Shown here one piece after another: positions 1-10,494 of a DNA stretch of 64,000 bases. Source of the stretch: Chryseobacterium arthrosphaerae. Lineage in GTDB: Bacteria > Bacteroidota > Bacteroidia > Flavobacteriales > Weeksellaceae. Where the stretch lies: positions 496,001-560,000 of the forward strand of contig NZ_MAYG01000001.1 in NCBI RefSeq assembly GCF_001684965.1, written 5' to 3'. Both the position numbers and the translations under genes were made by a program. The notes under the pieces were generated by a model. It did not search any database. It had not been told where the DNA came from and saw only the letters and a program-made list of their open reading frames with translations. The first letter of the stretch is position 1. The number at the start of each line of letters is the position of its first letter.

Positions 1-110
1 TTAAACAGGTCTTTATCTGTTTCTTTTATATCATCAAATTCCTGATCATACAGCTGATATCTCTTTTTAAGCTCTTCAATAAGCTCATTGCTGTCTTTGT
101 AGCTTTGCAT
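1..110 (-). CDS. Partial hypothetical protein downstream of cydB (N-terminus only)
   Basis: An open frame starts with ATG at 110-108, 5 nt after the cydB stop, and runs off the left edge of the window. The visible 36 residues begin MQSYKDSNELIEELKKRY and are strongly charged, helical-looking, and lack a signal peptide or membrane segment. It is therefore not a CydX-type bd oxidase subunit, which would be a single membrane helix. Close spacing suggests cotranscription with cydAB. I do not recognise the family. Confidence rests on the tight spacing and clean open frame. Confidence 0.6.
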   Translation of the reverse strand, partial: MQSYKDSNELIEELKKRYQLYDQEFDDIKETDKDLF

Positions 111-115
111 ATTGC

Positions 116-1120
116 TTATTTTCTCAGTTTACTGAACGAAGCCATCAGATAAAACAGGAAAGGAAGAATAAACAGTGACCCGAGCATTAATGCCCATCCT
201 AACGCAGCAATGGTTTTTGGTGGAGCCATATGTTCCAATAACGAAAGATGCTGTCCGTTTCCTAACAGGATAATATCCGGATTATGCTGATACGTTGCTG
301 CAACAAGGATCATAACCATTTGGAAGCCGGCCAGGGCACGCACCGGAAGCAGTTTTTGCCGGTTCATCGCTCTTAGAATAAGCAATAACGCAATCGTAGC
401 AAAAGCAATCGCCATAATACCCAAAGGCTTTGAAAATACCCACATTAAAAGCGGAATATCGGAAATATAAGCGGTAACAAATACTAAAATACCGGTAACC
501 ACTACAAAGATCATGGTCTGTTTAGATTTTCTGATCATCAGCAGAAGTTCCTGTTTATCTCTGGTTTCTCTTAATGAAAAGATAGATGCAAGATAAGCAC
601 AAAGGGAAACGGTAAATAAACCTACAGATACTCCAAACCAGTTCAGCCAGCTGAAAACGTACAGATCCAGGAAACCAACCGCGTCAGGATTGATAGAGTG
701 GGAAACGGTTGCAGCAGCAATCAATCCCAGAAAGAAAGGCGTCAGTAAACTGGCAAAATAAAAGATCTGAGTATACAGAACCTGCCAGTTGTCTTTCACA
801 GCGTCATAATGCCTGAAGGTGAATGCTGTTCCTCTCGCAATAATACCTACAAGCATCAGTACCAGGGGAATATGGAGATAGGTTGACATGGTTGTGTATA
901 TTTCAGGAAATCCCACAAAAAGAATTACAATGGCAATGATCAGCCACATATGATTGGCTTCCCATACCGGAGCGATAGATTCATACATGATCTCCTGGGT
1001 CTTATGACGGGCTTTTTTATTTGTGAAAAGCTCTACGATACCGGCCCCGAAATCAGCACCTCCCAGGATAATATAAAGACAGATGGAAAGCCAGAGAAAG
1101 CCTATAACAATGTAAATCAT
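116..1120 (-). CDS. cydB: Cytochrome bd ubiquinol/menaquinol oxidase subunit II
   Basis: Second subunit of the cytochrome bd terminal oxidase, which oxidises quinol (menaquinol here, as the window carries menG) and reduces oxygen at the inner membrane. The 334-residue protein is almost entirely hydrophobic, with about eight to nine transmembrane segments. It has the family N-terminus, with GGADFGAG after the first helix, and the conserved EANHMWLI and RGTAFTFRHYD stretches. It is a little shorter than E. coli CydB (379). Its start overlaps the cydA stop by 4 nt (ATGA), so the two are translationally coupled. A small ORF follows 5 nt after the stop. Confidence 0.96.
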   Translation of the reverse strand: MIYIVIGFLWLSICLYIILGGADFGAGIVELFTNKKARHKTQEIMYESIAPVWEANHMWLIIAIVILFVGFPEIYTTMSTYLHIPLVLMLVGIIARGTAFTFRHYDAVKDNWQVLYTQIFYFASLLTPFFLGLIAAATVSHSINPDAVGFLDLYVFSWLNWFGVSVGLFTVSLCAYLASIFSLRETRDKQELLLMIRKSKQTMIFVVVTGILVFVTAYISDIPLLMWVFSKPLGIMAIAFATIALLLILRAMNRQKLLPVRALAGFQMVMILVAATYQHNPDIILLGNGQHLSLLEHMAPPKTIAALGWALMLGSLFILPFLFYLMASFSKLRK

Positions 1121-2460
1121 GATTTTTTGTTTTTATCGTTAAACTGAGCGTCGGTAGGATCATAAAGTTTTGGTACCATCTGGATCTGTCTTCTTAAAAG
1201 GAAAATAAGGATCAGTGATAATGATACGAAAATAGCGGTGAAAAAGTAAAATGAATACTGTATTCCGGGCATCGGAGTCACAGCATCTACCGTTCTCATA
1301 ATGCCGTAGATAATCCATGGCTGTCTTCCCACTTCGGTAACCGTCCATCCGGCTTCCAGGGCAATATACCCAAAAGGAGTTGCAATTAAAAAGGTTTTTA
1401 AAAGCCAGTTTTTAGTCAGCCATTCCTTTTTAAAGAAAAATGCATATAAATAAACAGTTCCGATACAGATCATCACAACACCAAAGAAAATCATGATCTG
1501 AAAAGCATAATGGGTAACAGCAATTGGCGGCCATTCGTCTCTTGGAAAATCTTTAAGACCCTTCACTTCAGCATTAAAATCATTGCTTACAAGGAAACTT
1601 AAAACCTTAGGAATTTTAATGGCATATTTTACTTCTTCGTTCTTTTCATCCGGAATTCCTCCAAGAACAAATGAAGCCCCTTTCTCTGTTTCAAAATGAG
1701 CCTCCATGGCGGCCAGCTTGATAGGCTGTCTTTCCGCTACGGATTTGGCTGCAACATCACCACTCAGAGGAGCACCGAATGCCCCGATAAGAGCGAAACC
1801 TACAGCAATTCTGAAAGCCTTGGTGTGGAACTCAACATTCTTTTTTCTCATAATTAAAAAAGCATGAACTCCGGCTACGGCAAAACCTGTTGCACAAAAC
1901 GCAGCAACAGTCATATGAAGCGCCTGTGGAAACCATGCATCATTGAACATGGCTTTGATAGGATCTATATTAAGATATTGTCCGTTAATATAATCAAACC
2001 CTGCAGGGGAGTTCATCCAGGCATTGGCTGCCACTACCAGAATTCCGGAAGCCAGTCCGCTTACCCCAACAAGAAAACCGCAGAACCAATGGAACCATTT
2101 ATTGAATCTGTCCCAGCCATACAGAAAGAAACCGATGGCAATAGCTTCAATAAAAAAGGCTGTCCCTTCCAAAGAAAAAGGCATCCCGAAGATAGGACCG
2201 GCATGCTTCATAAAGCCGGGCCACAGAAGTCCGAGCTCAAAAGAAAGCATAGTTCCGGAAACGGCTCCTGTAGCAAACAGAATGGCCACACCCTTGCTCC
2301 ATGCTTTGGTAAGTCCTTTATACACTTCATTATTGGTCTTTAAGTACTTCCAGTGGGCAAAAGCCATCAGGAAAGGCATTACCATACCCACACAGGAGAA
2401 TATGATATGAAAGCCCAGGGAAAGTGCCATCTGGGCACGTGCTGCTATAAAATCATCCAT
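1117..2460 (-). CDS. cydA: Cytochrome bd ubiquinol/menaquinol oxidase subunit I
   Basis: Catalytic heme-bearing subunit of the bd oxidase. At 447 residues it is shorter than E. coli CydA (522), as expected for the short Q-loop type of CydA. Visible family landmarks are the N-terminal ARAQMALSLGFHIIFS with the heme b595 His ligand at about residue 18, the ALHMTVAAF stretch with the heme b558 His near residue 182, and the PWIIYGIMRT motif carrying the axial Met. About nine transmembrane helices are present. It starts at an ATG at 2460 with no obvious Shine-Dalgarno sequence. The cydAB pair is the only respiratory oxidase in the window and is normally used at low oxygen. Confidence 0.96.
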   Translation of the reverse strand: MDDFIAARAQMALSLGFHIIFSCVGMVMPFLMAFAHWKYLKTNNEVYKGLTKAWSKGVAILFATGAVSGTMLSFELGLLWPGFMKHAGPIFGMPFSLEGTAFFIEAIAIGFFLYGWDRFNKWFHWFCGFLVGVSGLASGILVVAANAWMNSPAGFDYINGQYLNIDPIKAMFNDAWFPQALHMTVAAFCATGFAVAGVHAFLIMRKKNVEFHTKAFRIAVGFALIGAFGAPLSGDVAAKSVAERQPIKLAAMEAHFETEKGASFVLGGIPDEKNEEVKYAIKIPKVLSFLVSNDFNAEVKGLKDFPRDEWPPIAVTHYAFQIMIFFGVVMICIGTVYLYAFFFKKEWLTKNWLLKTFLIATPFGYIALEAGWTVTEVGRQPWIIYGIMRTVDAVTPMPGIQYSFYFFTAIFVSLSLILIFLLRRQIQMVPKLYDPTDAQFNDKNKKS

Positions 2461-2625
2461 AATATCAACTTTTCAGTAAATAAATTTACGCATAAATTAT
2501 TGATGTTGAATATGATTTACAACAGTTGATATTTCACCAATACGTTTTAATTTTGAATCTTTTACAGGATTACTTTTTCTTTTGTTTTCACTGAGAAAAC
2601 TCTACATTTTTTTGACACTTTTTAA

Positions 2626-4629
<2,004 letters not shown>

Positions 4630-4649
4630 ACCTTCTTAAAAATATAATA

Positions 4650-4682
4650 AAAAAAGCTTCTGATTATTTAGAAGCTTTTTTT
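4650..4682 (+). terminator. Rho-independent terminator after gyrB
   Basis: AAAAAGCTTCT and AGAAGCTTTTT form a stem around an 8-nt loop and are followed by a T-run, 21 nt after the gyrB stop. The A-run before and T-run after would let it work in both directions. Confidence 0.9.
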
Positions 4683-4689
4683 ATATTTG
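4682..4689 (+). promoter_or_regulatory. Promoter -7 element (TATATTTG)
   Basis: An exact match to the Bacteroidota -7 consensus TAnnTTTG, directly after the gyrB terminator and 22 nt before the ATG at 4712. No convincing -33 TTG was found because the upstream bases are the terminator. Confidence 0.6.
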
Positions 4690-4711
4690 GATAAACCAAA
4701 AAAACAATAAT

Positions 4712-5134
4712 ATGTTAACTCTTTTACAAACAGACCCTTATGAAGGGGTTGATGCAGTCTCTGGTGCTGCGGCAGCAGGACTAGGAATTGGAACAATGAT
4801 CATGAGCATCGTGATATATCTGTTCTATGGATATTGTATGTATAAGATCTTCCAGAAGGCGGGAAGACAAGATGCATGGGCGGCTTTTATCCCGATTTAC
4901 AATCTCATCGTATTGCTGGATATTGTGAAGAAACCAATCTGGTGGTTTATCTTATTCTGTATTCCTTTGGTAAATATCTTTGCCTGTTGGGTGGTTTATG
5001 ACAGACTTGCCAAAGGATTTGGGAAAGAAACACCATTGTATACCATTCTGATTCTCCTGTTCGGGTTTATTTTCATTCCGGTGCTCGGACTTGGAAGTGA
5101 TATCTATGACAGTAAGAGAATTCCAAATGACTAA
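4712..5134 (+). CDS. DUF5684-like small membrane protein
   Basis: A 140-residue inner-membrane protein with an N-terminal soluble segment of about 25 residues and three to four transmembrane helices. The conserved pattern KAGRQDAWAAFIPIYN, followed by WWFILFCIPLVNIF and KGFGKETPLYTILILL, matches the DUF5684 family of small membrane proteins, which are sometimes annotated next to signal peptidases. The function is unknown and no catalytic residues can be named. It is monocistronic, with its own -7 element at 4682 and a terminator directly downstream. Family assignment is from memory of the motif. Confidence 0.85.
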   Translation: MLTLLQTDPYEGVDAVSGAAAAGLGIGTMIMSIVIYLFYGYCMYKIFQKAGRQDAWAAFIPIYNLIVLLDIVKKPIWWFILFCIPLVNIFACWVVYDRLAKGFGKETPLYTILILLFGFIFIPVLGLGSDIYDSKRIPND

Positions 5135-5149
5135 TGAAAAATAAAGATC

Positions 5150-5177
5150 AAAAGACTTCAGAAATGAAGTCTTTTTT
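5150..5177 (+). terminator. Rho-independent terminator
   Basis: AAAGACTTCA, loop GAAA, then TGAAGTCTTTTTT: a 9-10 bp stem with a GNRA-type loop and T-run, 16 nt after the stop codon at 5134. Confidence 0.9.
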
Positions 5178-5261
5178 GTTGATGCAAAATAATAGAATTA
5201 ATTGTACAGTGACTTAGTATTAATTCTACACTGTTTGAATTACTTATCAATGCAATTATCT

Positions 5262-5269
5262 TAAATTTG
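5262..5269 (+). promoter_or_regulatory. Promoter -7 element (TAAATTTG) beside a Fur box
   Basis: An exact TAnnTTTG element. A TTTG at 5234-5237 lies 24 bp upstream, slightly longer than the usual spacing to the -33 element. A start near 5276 would place the Fur-type palindrome at 5284-5298 directly over the beginning of the transcript, a classical repressor position. No gene is visible before 5482, so the product would be a non-coding or leader RNA. Confidence 0.5.
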
Positions 5270-5283
5270 AAACCATAGATATA

Positions 5284-5298
5284 TGATAATGATTATCA
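5284..5298. promoter_or_regulatory. Fur-type operator, exact 7-1-7 palindrome
   Basis: TGATAATGATTATCA is a perfect palindrome of 7-1-7 design and identical to the Fur core consensus TGATAATnATTATCA known from Bacillus. It differs from the PerR and Zur versions at the outer bases. It lies between an exact -7 element upstream (5262) and another downstream (5339). No Fur gene is in the window. The binding assignment is by motif only. Confidence 0.65.
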
Positions 5299-5338
5299 AA
5301 GAGTGAGGCCTCCCAGATAAGGAGTTATCATCTTTCAT

Positions 5339-5425
5339 TATTTTTGTTTTAAGCCTGTACGGGCAATTTTAGGATAGTACTTTTTACAGTATTAAGGGCT
5401 CCATGTTTTTTTGGAGTCTTTTTCT
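5339..5425 (+). ncRNA. Candidate small RNA with its own promoter and terminator
   Basis: An exact -7 element TATTTTTG lies at 5339-5346. About 70 bases later a rho-independent terminator (GGCTCCA, a loop of 9, TGGAGTC, then TTTTT, 5397-5425) closes the unit. The transcript would start near 5353 and be about 73 nt. It contains a GCC...GGC hairpin near its 5' end and a TACT/AGTA hairpin. No start codon with a useful frame lies inside. An exact Fur box sits about 40 bp upstream of the -7 element. An alternative reading is a longer, roughly 150-nt RNA from the promoter at 5262, or an attenuator for the genes downstream. I know no Rfam family that it matches. Confidence 0.45.
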
Positions 5426-5585
5426 TTATATAATTTTAACAGTTATTAAGATTTTATTATTTTTGTCTAATTTTAATAACCATGATGAAAAAAGTATTTC
5501 CAGAAGTTTCTTTCGCTTCAATCAACCTTCCTTCTCTGTTTCAGGAGATTCTCATTAAATAAAAAAACTGATAATAAAAAGACTG

Positions 5586-5711
5586 ATGAAAATCAATTCT
5601 AAAATCATGGTGACCGTGGGTTGCCTTGCTGTCCATATGTTTTTTGCACAGCAGCATCAATTTCTTTCTATACCTGAATTTAACGAAGCAGACCTGAGGA
5701 AGTCCAATTAA
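5586..5711 (+). pseudogene. Truncated 41-codon copy of the N-terminus of the DUF3857 protein at 7609
   Basis: ATG 5586 opens a 41-residue frame, too short for normal gene calling, that ends TAA 5 nt before the next gene. It encodes a signal peptide (cut after FFA) and then QQHQFLSIPEFNEADLRKSN. This lines up with residues 21-40 of the protein at 7609 (QKYQFLNPPKFNDADLSKAK). It therefore looks like the surviving 5' end of a third tandem paralog whose remaining 600 codons were deleted. It could still be translated as a short secreted peptide or act as a leader coupled to the next gene. Seen: the alignment. Inferred: deletion. Confidence 0.65.
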
Positions 5712-5716
5712 CAATT

Positions 5717-7609
5717 ATGATGAAATTTTTAATTTTAGGGGCATTGTCTACAGCCTCTGTATATTTTGCACAAAGCTATCCGGCTTCTGCAATTCCTGAA
5801 AATTTAAAGAAAAATGCTGATGCTGTTATCAGGAAAAACTTCACAACAGCTCAGATCAATAAAATAGATGAAATCGTTTATCAGTATAATAAAGTAACTA
5901 CTGTCCTGAATAAGGATGGAGATTCCAAAGCAGCAATTTATATCCCGTATCAGAAAGGAGATGGTATTTCCAATGTAAAAGTGACCATTTATGATGAAGC
6001 GGGTAAAAAAGTAAAGAGCTTTTCAAAATCTGACTTCACGGATTTTGCGAATAATTCTAATGGTGTATTTTATTCAGACAATAGAGTTCTGGTATTGCCT
6101 TACACTTCCGCTCACTATCCTTATACAGTAGATTTCTCATACGAGCTTACTGATGAAAACACTATTTTTATTCCGGATTTTGAACCTTTTTCTTCCACCA
6201 ATACCTCTTTGGAAGAAGGTCAGTTTAAAATCATAAATAAATCAGGAATTGAGCTTAGAACTAAAATCTATCCTTCAAAATATAATTATGCGTCGGTTAC
6301 AGAAAGTGGTAGCGGAGCTGAAAAAACATATACCTTTAAAAATGTTCCGGCTATTGAAAATGCTTTATTGATGCCGGACCCGGTGAAAATATTGCCTAAA
6401 GTAGACTTTTCCCTGGCGCAGTTTAACCTGGCAGGAAAAAAAGGCTCGTTGAATAACTGGAAAGATTTCGGAACCTGGTGTTATACCAATCTCATAGAAC
6501 CCGTTGCGGCTTCCGGTCCTGCCATTAAAGCTGAAGTAGCCGCCTTAAAACTGGAGGGATCTACAGAAGACAAAGTCAGAAAACTTTATCAGCACATGCA
6601 GTCGAAAACCCGTTATATCTATGTAGGATTGGGAATCGGAGGATGGCTTCCTATGCAGCCTGATGAAGTTCATAGAAAAGGATATGGCGATTGTAAGGGA
6701 CTTACCAATTATATGAAAGTACTTCTGAATGAAGCAGGTATTCCTTCTACTTACTGTGTGATAAATTCCAGTACTTCCTCCGTTTCTTTCGATCCTGACT
6801 TTCCTTCAATGGGAGGGAATCATGCTATTCTGATGGTTCCTACAGAAAAAGGAAATATATGGCTTGAGAATACTTCCCAGCAAACAGCTTTCAATCACTT
6901 AAGTTATCATACAACGGATAGAAACGTATTGGCAATGACCCCGAAAGGAATTGAGCTGATTAATACTCCTGCTTATAAAGCGGAAGAGAACAGGGAAAAA
7001 CAGATGCTGAAAATCAATATTAATGAAGATAACAGCATCACAGGAGAAGGAAATTTTTTTTATACGGGAAACCAATATGACACCAATTTAAGGTTTGCAA
7101 ACCTTGATCCTAAAGAAAAAAATGATGCCATAAAAAACAGGTTCAATGTTTTGAATTTTGAAAAAATTGAAGTGAAAAATTTTAACAATGACAGGAATAA
7201 AGCTGTGATCACTTATGATTTAGACTTCAAAACCAACAATTTTTCCAAAAATGCAGGAAGCAGTATTTTGTTCAGGGCTATTCCTATCCTGGAGCCTGAA
7301 GTGTATAAAACAGATGAAAGCCGTGAGCTGCCCTTTGAGATCTGGCAGTCTTATCAGGATGATCATGATATCGCTTTCACCATTCCTAAAGGCTATAAAA
7401 TTGATGAAATACCCGGAGATTCCAATATCAGTTCCGAATTTGGAAACTATACATTAAGCTTTGTAAAAGATAACGGCCAGATAAAAGTAACACGGAAAAT
7501 ACAGATCAATAAAGGAATCTATCCCAAAGAAAAGTATAATGACTATGTAAACTTCAGAAAGAAGATCATGAACATGGATAATTCGAAAATTTTAATTACG
7601 AAAATATAA
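5717..7609 (+). CDS. Secreted DUF3857 / transglutaminase-like protein
   Basis: A 630-residue exported protein with an N-terminal signal peptide (cut after VYFAQ). The order is DUF3857 beta-rich domain (about residues 50-230), transglutaminase-like papain-fold domain (about 270-400), then a C-terminal beta domain (DUF2569-type context not visible). The transglutaminase site is present as GYGDCKGLTNYM with Cys326 and GGNHAILM with His369. The third position reads WLENTSQ. Substrate unknown; related proteins are periplasmic or outer-membrane associated in Bacteroidota. The stop codon overlaps the next start (TAATG), so the pair is coupled. Confidence 0.9.
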   Translation: MMKFLILGALSTASVYFAQSYPASAIPENLKKNADAVIRKNFTTAQINKIDEIVYQYNKVTTVLNKDGDSKAAIYIPYQKGDGISNVKVTIYDEAGKKVKSFSKSDFTDFANNSNGVFYSDNRVLVLPYTSAHYPYTVDFSYELTDENTIFIPDFEPFSSTNTSLEEGQFKIINKSGIELRTKIYPSKYNYASVTESGSGAEKTYTFKNVPAIENALLMPDPVKILPKVDFSLAQFNLAGKKGSLNNWKDFGTWCYTNLIEPVAASGPAIKAEVAALKLEGSTEDKVRKLYQHMQSKTRYIYVGLGIGGWLPMQPDEVHRKGYGDCKGLTNYMKVLLNEAGIPSTYCVINSSTSSVSFDPDFPSMGGNHAILMVPTEKGNIWLENTSQQTAFNHLSYHTTDRNVLAMTPKGIELINTPAYKAEENREKQMLKININEDNSITGEGNFFYTGNQYDTNLRFANLDPKEKNDAIKNRFNVLNFEKIEVKNFNNDRNKAVITYDLDFKTNNFSKNAGSSILFRAIPILEPEVYKTDESRELPFEIWQSYQDDHDIAFTIPKGYKIDEIPGDSNISSEFGNYTLSFVKDNGQIKVTRKIQINKGIYPKEKYNDYVNFRKKIMNMDNSKILITKI

Positions 7610-9543
7610 TGATGAAAAAAATAATGGTAGTGGTTTTTTGCTCCGCAAATGCCATACTGGTCAGTGCACAGAAATATCAGTTTCTGAATCCTCCTAAATT
7701 CAATGATGCCGACCTGTCTAAGGCAAAATCATTATTGGATGAAAATGCCCCCGCTGAAATTCTGTATAAATCCGTACATTTTATGGTGGATACCTCTACA
7801 GGAAACCTGAGCAAAAAATATTTTTACAGGGTAAAAATTTATAATAAAGATAAGGCATTGGACTGGATGAATATTGAAATCCCTCTTTACAGTTACAATG
7901 CCAACAGGGAATCATTGGGGAAGTTCAAAGCTTTTACTTACAACCTGGAAAATGGAAACGTGGTGCCGGTGAAAGTGGAAAAGAGCTCTCAGTATAAAAG
8001 CAAGGAAAGCAAATACGTGACAATTACCAAATTTGCATTTCCCAATGTGAAAAACGGTTCGGTTCTGGAGTATCAGTATGAAGTTACCTCTCCATTTCTG
8101 TTCTCAATACCGGAAGTGCTTATAGAAACAGATATCCCTTCCCTGAATACGGAATATGTTTTGGACGCCCCGCTTAATATCGCCTACAATATTAATTATA
8201 CCGGAGAAGTTCCTCCTAAATACAGGGAAATTGAGGAACGTTTCCTGTACGGAACACAATCTAAGACCTTTAGATTCGGATATGAAAACCTGAAAGGATT
8301 TAAAAGTGAAAAATGGGTGAGGAATGACAGGAACTTCCGCACGAAAATCAGCGCAGAACTGAACTCTACAAACTTCAGAGAGCTTAAACTGTATTCATCA
8401 TCCTGGGATCAGATTGGTAAAAGACTTTATCAGGATGAAGATTTTGGAGGCGAACTGAAAAAAACAAAACTGGCTAAAGAAAATATGCCTGCAGGAATAT
8501 CGGAGATGAAAACTGACCTCGAGAAAGCCAATGCTGTTTTTTCATACATTCAGAAAACATTTACTTGGAATAAAGACAGGGGAATTTATCCTGAAAACGG
8601 AATCAGAAAGATGCTCGAAAGTAAAGTGGGAAACGCCGCTGAAATCAATCTTTTTCTGGTCATGATGCTGCGTGAAGCGGGACTTAAAGCAGATCCGCTT
8701 ATTATTTCTACCGTAGATAACGGACTGTTAAATCTGGCTTCTCCCAATGTTTCCAAAATGAATTTTGTGCTGGGTGCAATAGATATTGACGGGACCCTTC
8801 ATATTTACGATGCTACTTCCAGACAGTCTTCAATAGATGAGATTCCTTTGCAGGGCTGGAACCAATATGGTGTTTTAGTTACTAAAACCAAAGCCCAGCT
8901 TATTCAGATGAACAATACCAAACCAAGCAATACTTTCCTTGCGGCAGAAGCAAAGATTAATAGTGACGGCAGTATTTCGGGAACCTATTCAGACCGGGAT
9001 ACCGGCGCTTTTGCTATGTTGGCCAAGGACCGTTATGATGAGAATGCCGAAAAATATAACAAAGCCTATAAAGACAATTATGCAATAGATTTTACGGATA
9101 TTCAGCCGAAAGTACTGGAAAACGGGGAGTTTGAAAGCACCATGAATTTCTCTTCCATGAACCTGATAGACAGGGTAGGAAAGAAAATGATCATCAATCC
9201 GATGTTGTTTTTAAGCAAAAATTCCAATGAATTTGATCAGACGGAGGCCAGAAAATATACGATTGATTTCGGATCTCCTACCACAAGAACAAAAAAGATC
9301 ACTCTTGAAATTCCGGAAGGATTTGTGATCGAAGAAATGCCGAAAGAGAAAAAAATAGTAACCGAAGACAAAGAAATCGAATACAGCTATTCGGTTCAGC
9401 AAAAAGGAAATAAACTGGAGGTTACTTCTGTTACAAAAGTGGGCAGTGCAGATTATCCGAAAGAATATTATGTCGCATTCAAACAGATATGGGGAGTGGC
9501 TTCCAAATTTGAAAACCAGGTGATAAGCCTTATCAGGAAGTAA
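7609..9543 (+). CDS. Secreted DUF3857 protein with degenerate transglutaminase domain
   Basis: A 644-residue paralog of the preceding protein with signal peptide (cut after LVSAQ), a DUF3857 domain and a transglutaminase-like fold. The catalytic Cys is lost: the segment aligned to GYGDCKGL reads KVGNAAEINLFL, with Ala343 in the Cys position. The His is lost too (MNFVLGAIDIDG where NHAILM stands in the paralog). The Asp of YDATS remains. It should therefore be a non-enzymatic partner or binding protein. Either ATG 7609 or 7612 may start it. It ends the operon at the terminator at 9582. Confidence 0.9.
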   Translation: MMKKIMVVVFCSANAILVSAQKYQFLNPPKFNDADLSKAKSLLDENAPAEILYKSVHFMVDTSTGNLSKKYFYRVKIYNKDKALDWMNIEIPLYSYNANRESLGKFKAFTYNLENGNVVPVKVEKSSQYKSKESKYVTITKFAFPNVKNGSVLEYQYEVTSPFLFSIPEVLIETDIPSLNTEYVLDAPLNIAYNINYTGEVPPKYREIEERFLYGTQSKTFRFGYENLKGFKSEKWVRNDRNFRTKISAELNSTNFRELKLYSSSWDQIGKRLYQDEDFGGELKKTKLAKENMPAGISEMKTDLEKANAVFSYIQKTFTWNKDRGIYPENGIRKMLESKVGNAAEINLFLVMMLREAGLKADPLIISTVDNGLLNLASPNVSKMNFVLGAIDIDGTLHIYDATSRQSSIDEIPLQGWNQYGVLVTKTKAQLIQMNNTKPSNTFLAAEAKINSDGSISGTYSDRDTGAFAMLAKDRYDENAEKYNKAYKDNYAIDFTDIQPKVLENGEFESTMNFSSMNLIDRVGKKMIINPMLFLSKNSNEFDQTEARKYTIDFGSPTTRTKKITLEIPEGFVIEEMPKEKKIVTEDKEIEYSYSVQQKGNKLEVTSVTKVGSADYPKEYYVAFKQIWGVASKFENQVISLIRK

Positions 9544-9581
9544 TATCTTACGTTTTAAGAAAAATAATCAACAAAAAAATT

Positions 9582-9610
9582 AAAAACCATTCATCTTTTG
9601 AATGGTTTTT
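9582..9610 (+). terminator. Rho-independent terminator of the DUF3857 operon
   Basis: AAAAACCATTC, loop atctttt, GAATGGTTTTT. It contains an apparent ATG at 9598 in frame with the next gene, which argues against that upstream start. Confidence 0.88.
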
Positions 9611-9636
9611 GTATTGGTACCGGAAAAATGAGAATT

Positions 9637-10464
9637 ATGAAAAATACAATAGCTGTTTTGGCACTGTCTTCCTTCCTTGCTTTTACAGCCTGCAAAAAAA
9701 ATGAAACCAAAGGAACGGTAGCAGAAAAAACAGAAAATAAACCTTCTGGAGAATTGGTGGTAGACTCTGTAAAAGTAAGTGACTCTACCCGGATCACAGA
9801 CTCATTAAAAGTAAAGTACACCTCAAAACTGCTGGTTTTTCCTTCTCTGAAAGATAAAAAGCTGCTGGACAGTATCTATTTCCAGCATAGTAAAATCAGG
9901 GATTTCTCCAAAACCGGGCTTCAGGCTTATCTGAACAAAGAAAAAGCTGACTATTTCAGCTCTGTGAAAGAAGATAATAAAGACTGGGTTTCAGATATTA
10001 CTTATTCGCAGGAATGGTATTCGAGTTCCCACATGAATTTGATATCCAATACCAACGGATATATGCATATTCAGTATACAGGAAGCGGATATGAAGGCGG
10101 AGCACATGACAATTACGGATTTTCAGAAAGAATTTTTGATCTTAAAAACAGCAAAAGACTTGAGCTGAAAGACATCACTTCAATGCCTAAAAATAAAATT
10201 GAAGCCATTCTGATGAAGAATATCAATACCATTAACAGCGGAACGATGGATGGTGACGGAGCCGTGAAAAACTCAGAGATGCTGCTCGTGGATAAAATTC
10301 CCGCTTCCGACAATTTTTATTTTGATGACAAAAACCTGTATTTCCATTACAGCCCCTATGAAATTGCTGCTTTTGCGGCCGGAGATATCACAATACCTGT
10401 TTCTTGGGAGGATCTGAAAGGTACATTAAATGCAGAATTTAAAGAAAGAATGAAAATTAAGTAA
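9637..10464 (+). CDS. DUF3298 (RsiV/PdaC-like) lipoprotein
   Basis: A predicted lipoprotein of 275 residues whose start at ATG 9637 gives a clean lipoprotein signal (LALSSFLAFTACKK, lipidated Cys near residue 19). The body carries EGGAHDNYG and, near the C-terminus, FHYSPYEIAAFAAGDITIPVSW. This pair of motifs is characteristic of DUF3298/DUF4163 domains, as found in RsiV and the peptidoglycan deacetylase PdaC. The role here is unknown; an anti-sigma function is unlikely without a transmembrane helix or adjacent sigma factor. An in-frame ATG at 9628 is possible. It follows a terminator and is followed by one, so it is monocistronic. Confidence 0.88.
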   Translation: MKNTIAVLALSSFLAFTACKKNETKGTVAEKTENKPSGELVVDSVKVSDSTRITDSLKVKYTSKLLVFPSLKDKKLLDSIYFQHSKIRDFSKTGLQAYLNKEKADYFSSVKEDNKDWVSDITYSQEWYSSSHMNLISNTNGYMHIQYTGSGYEGGAHDNYGFSERIFDLKNSKRLELKDITSMPKNKIEAILMKNINTINSGTMDGDGAVKNSEMLLVDKIPASDNFYFDDKNLYFHYSPYEIAAFAAGDITIPVSWEDLKGTLNAEFKERMKIK

Positions 10465-10467
10465 ATT

Positions 10468-10493
10468 AATGCTTCCAGTTCAGGAAGCATTTT
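10468..10493 (+). terminator. Rho-independent terminator
   Basis: AATGCTTCC, loop agttca, GGAAGCATTTT, starting 4 nt after the stop at 10464. The -7 element of the next gene begins within its tail. Confidence 0.85.
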
Positions 10494-10494
10494 C

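Noticed and set aside
1864..2410. Long plus-strand frames opposite cydA
   Set aside because: They are antisense to well-conserved cydA codons and encode low-complexity, unrelated residues.
5482..5562. 26-codon ORF (MMKKVFPEVSF...) upstream of the truncated DUF3857 copy
   Set aside because: Too short, no signal peptide or relation to its neighbours; could be a leader peptide, but nothing supports this beyond an AT-rich upstream region.
9598..9636. Upstream start of the DUF3298 lipoprotein
   Set aside because: Lies in the preceding terminator and would destroy the lipoprotein signal peptide.
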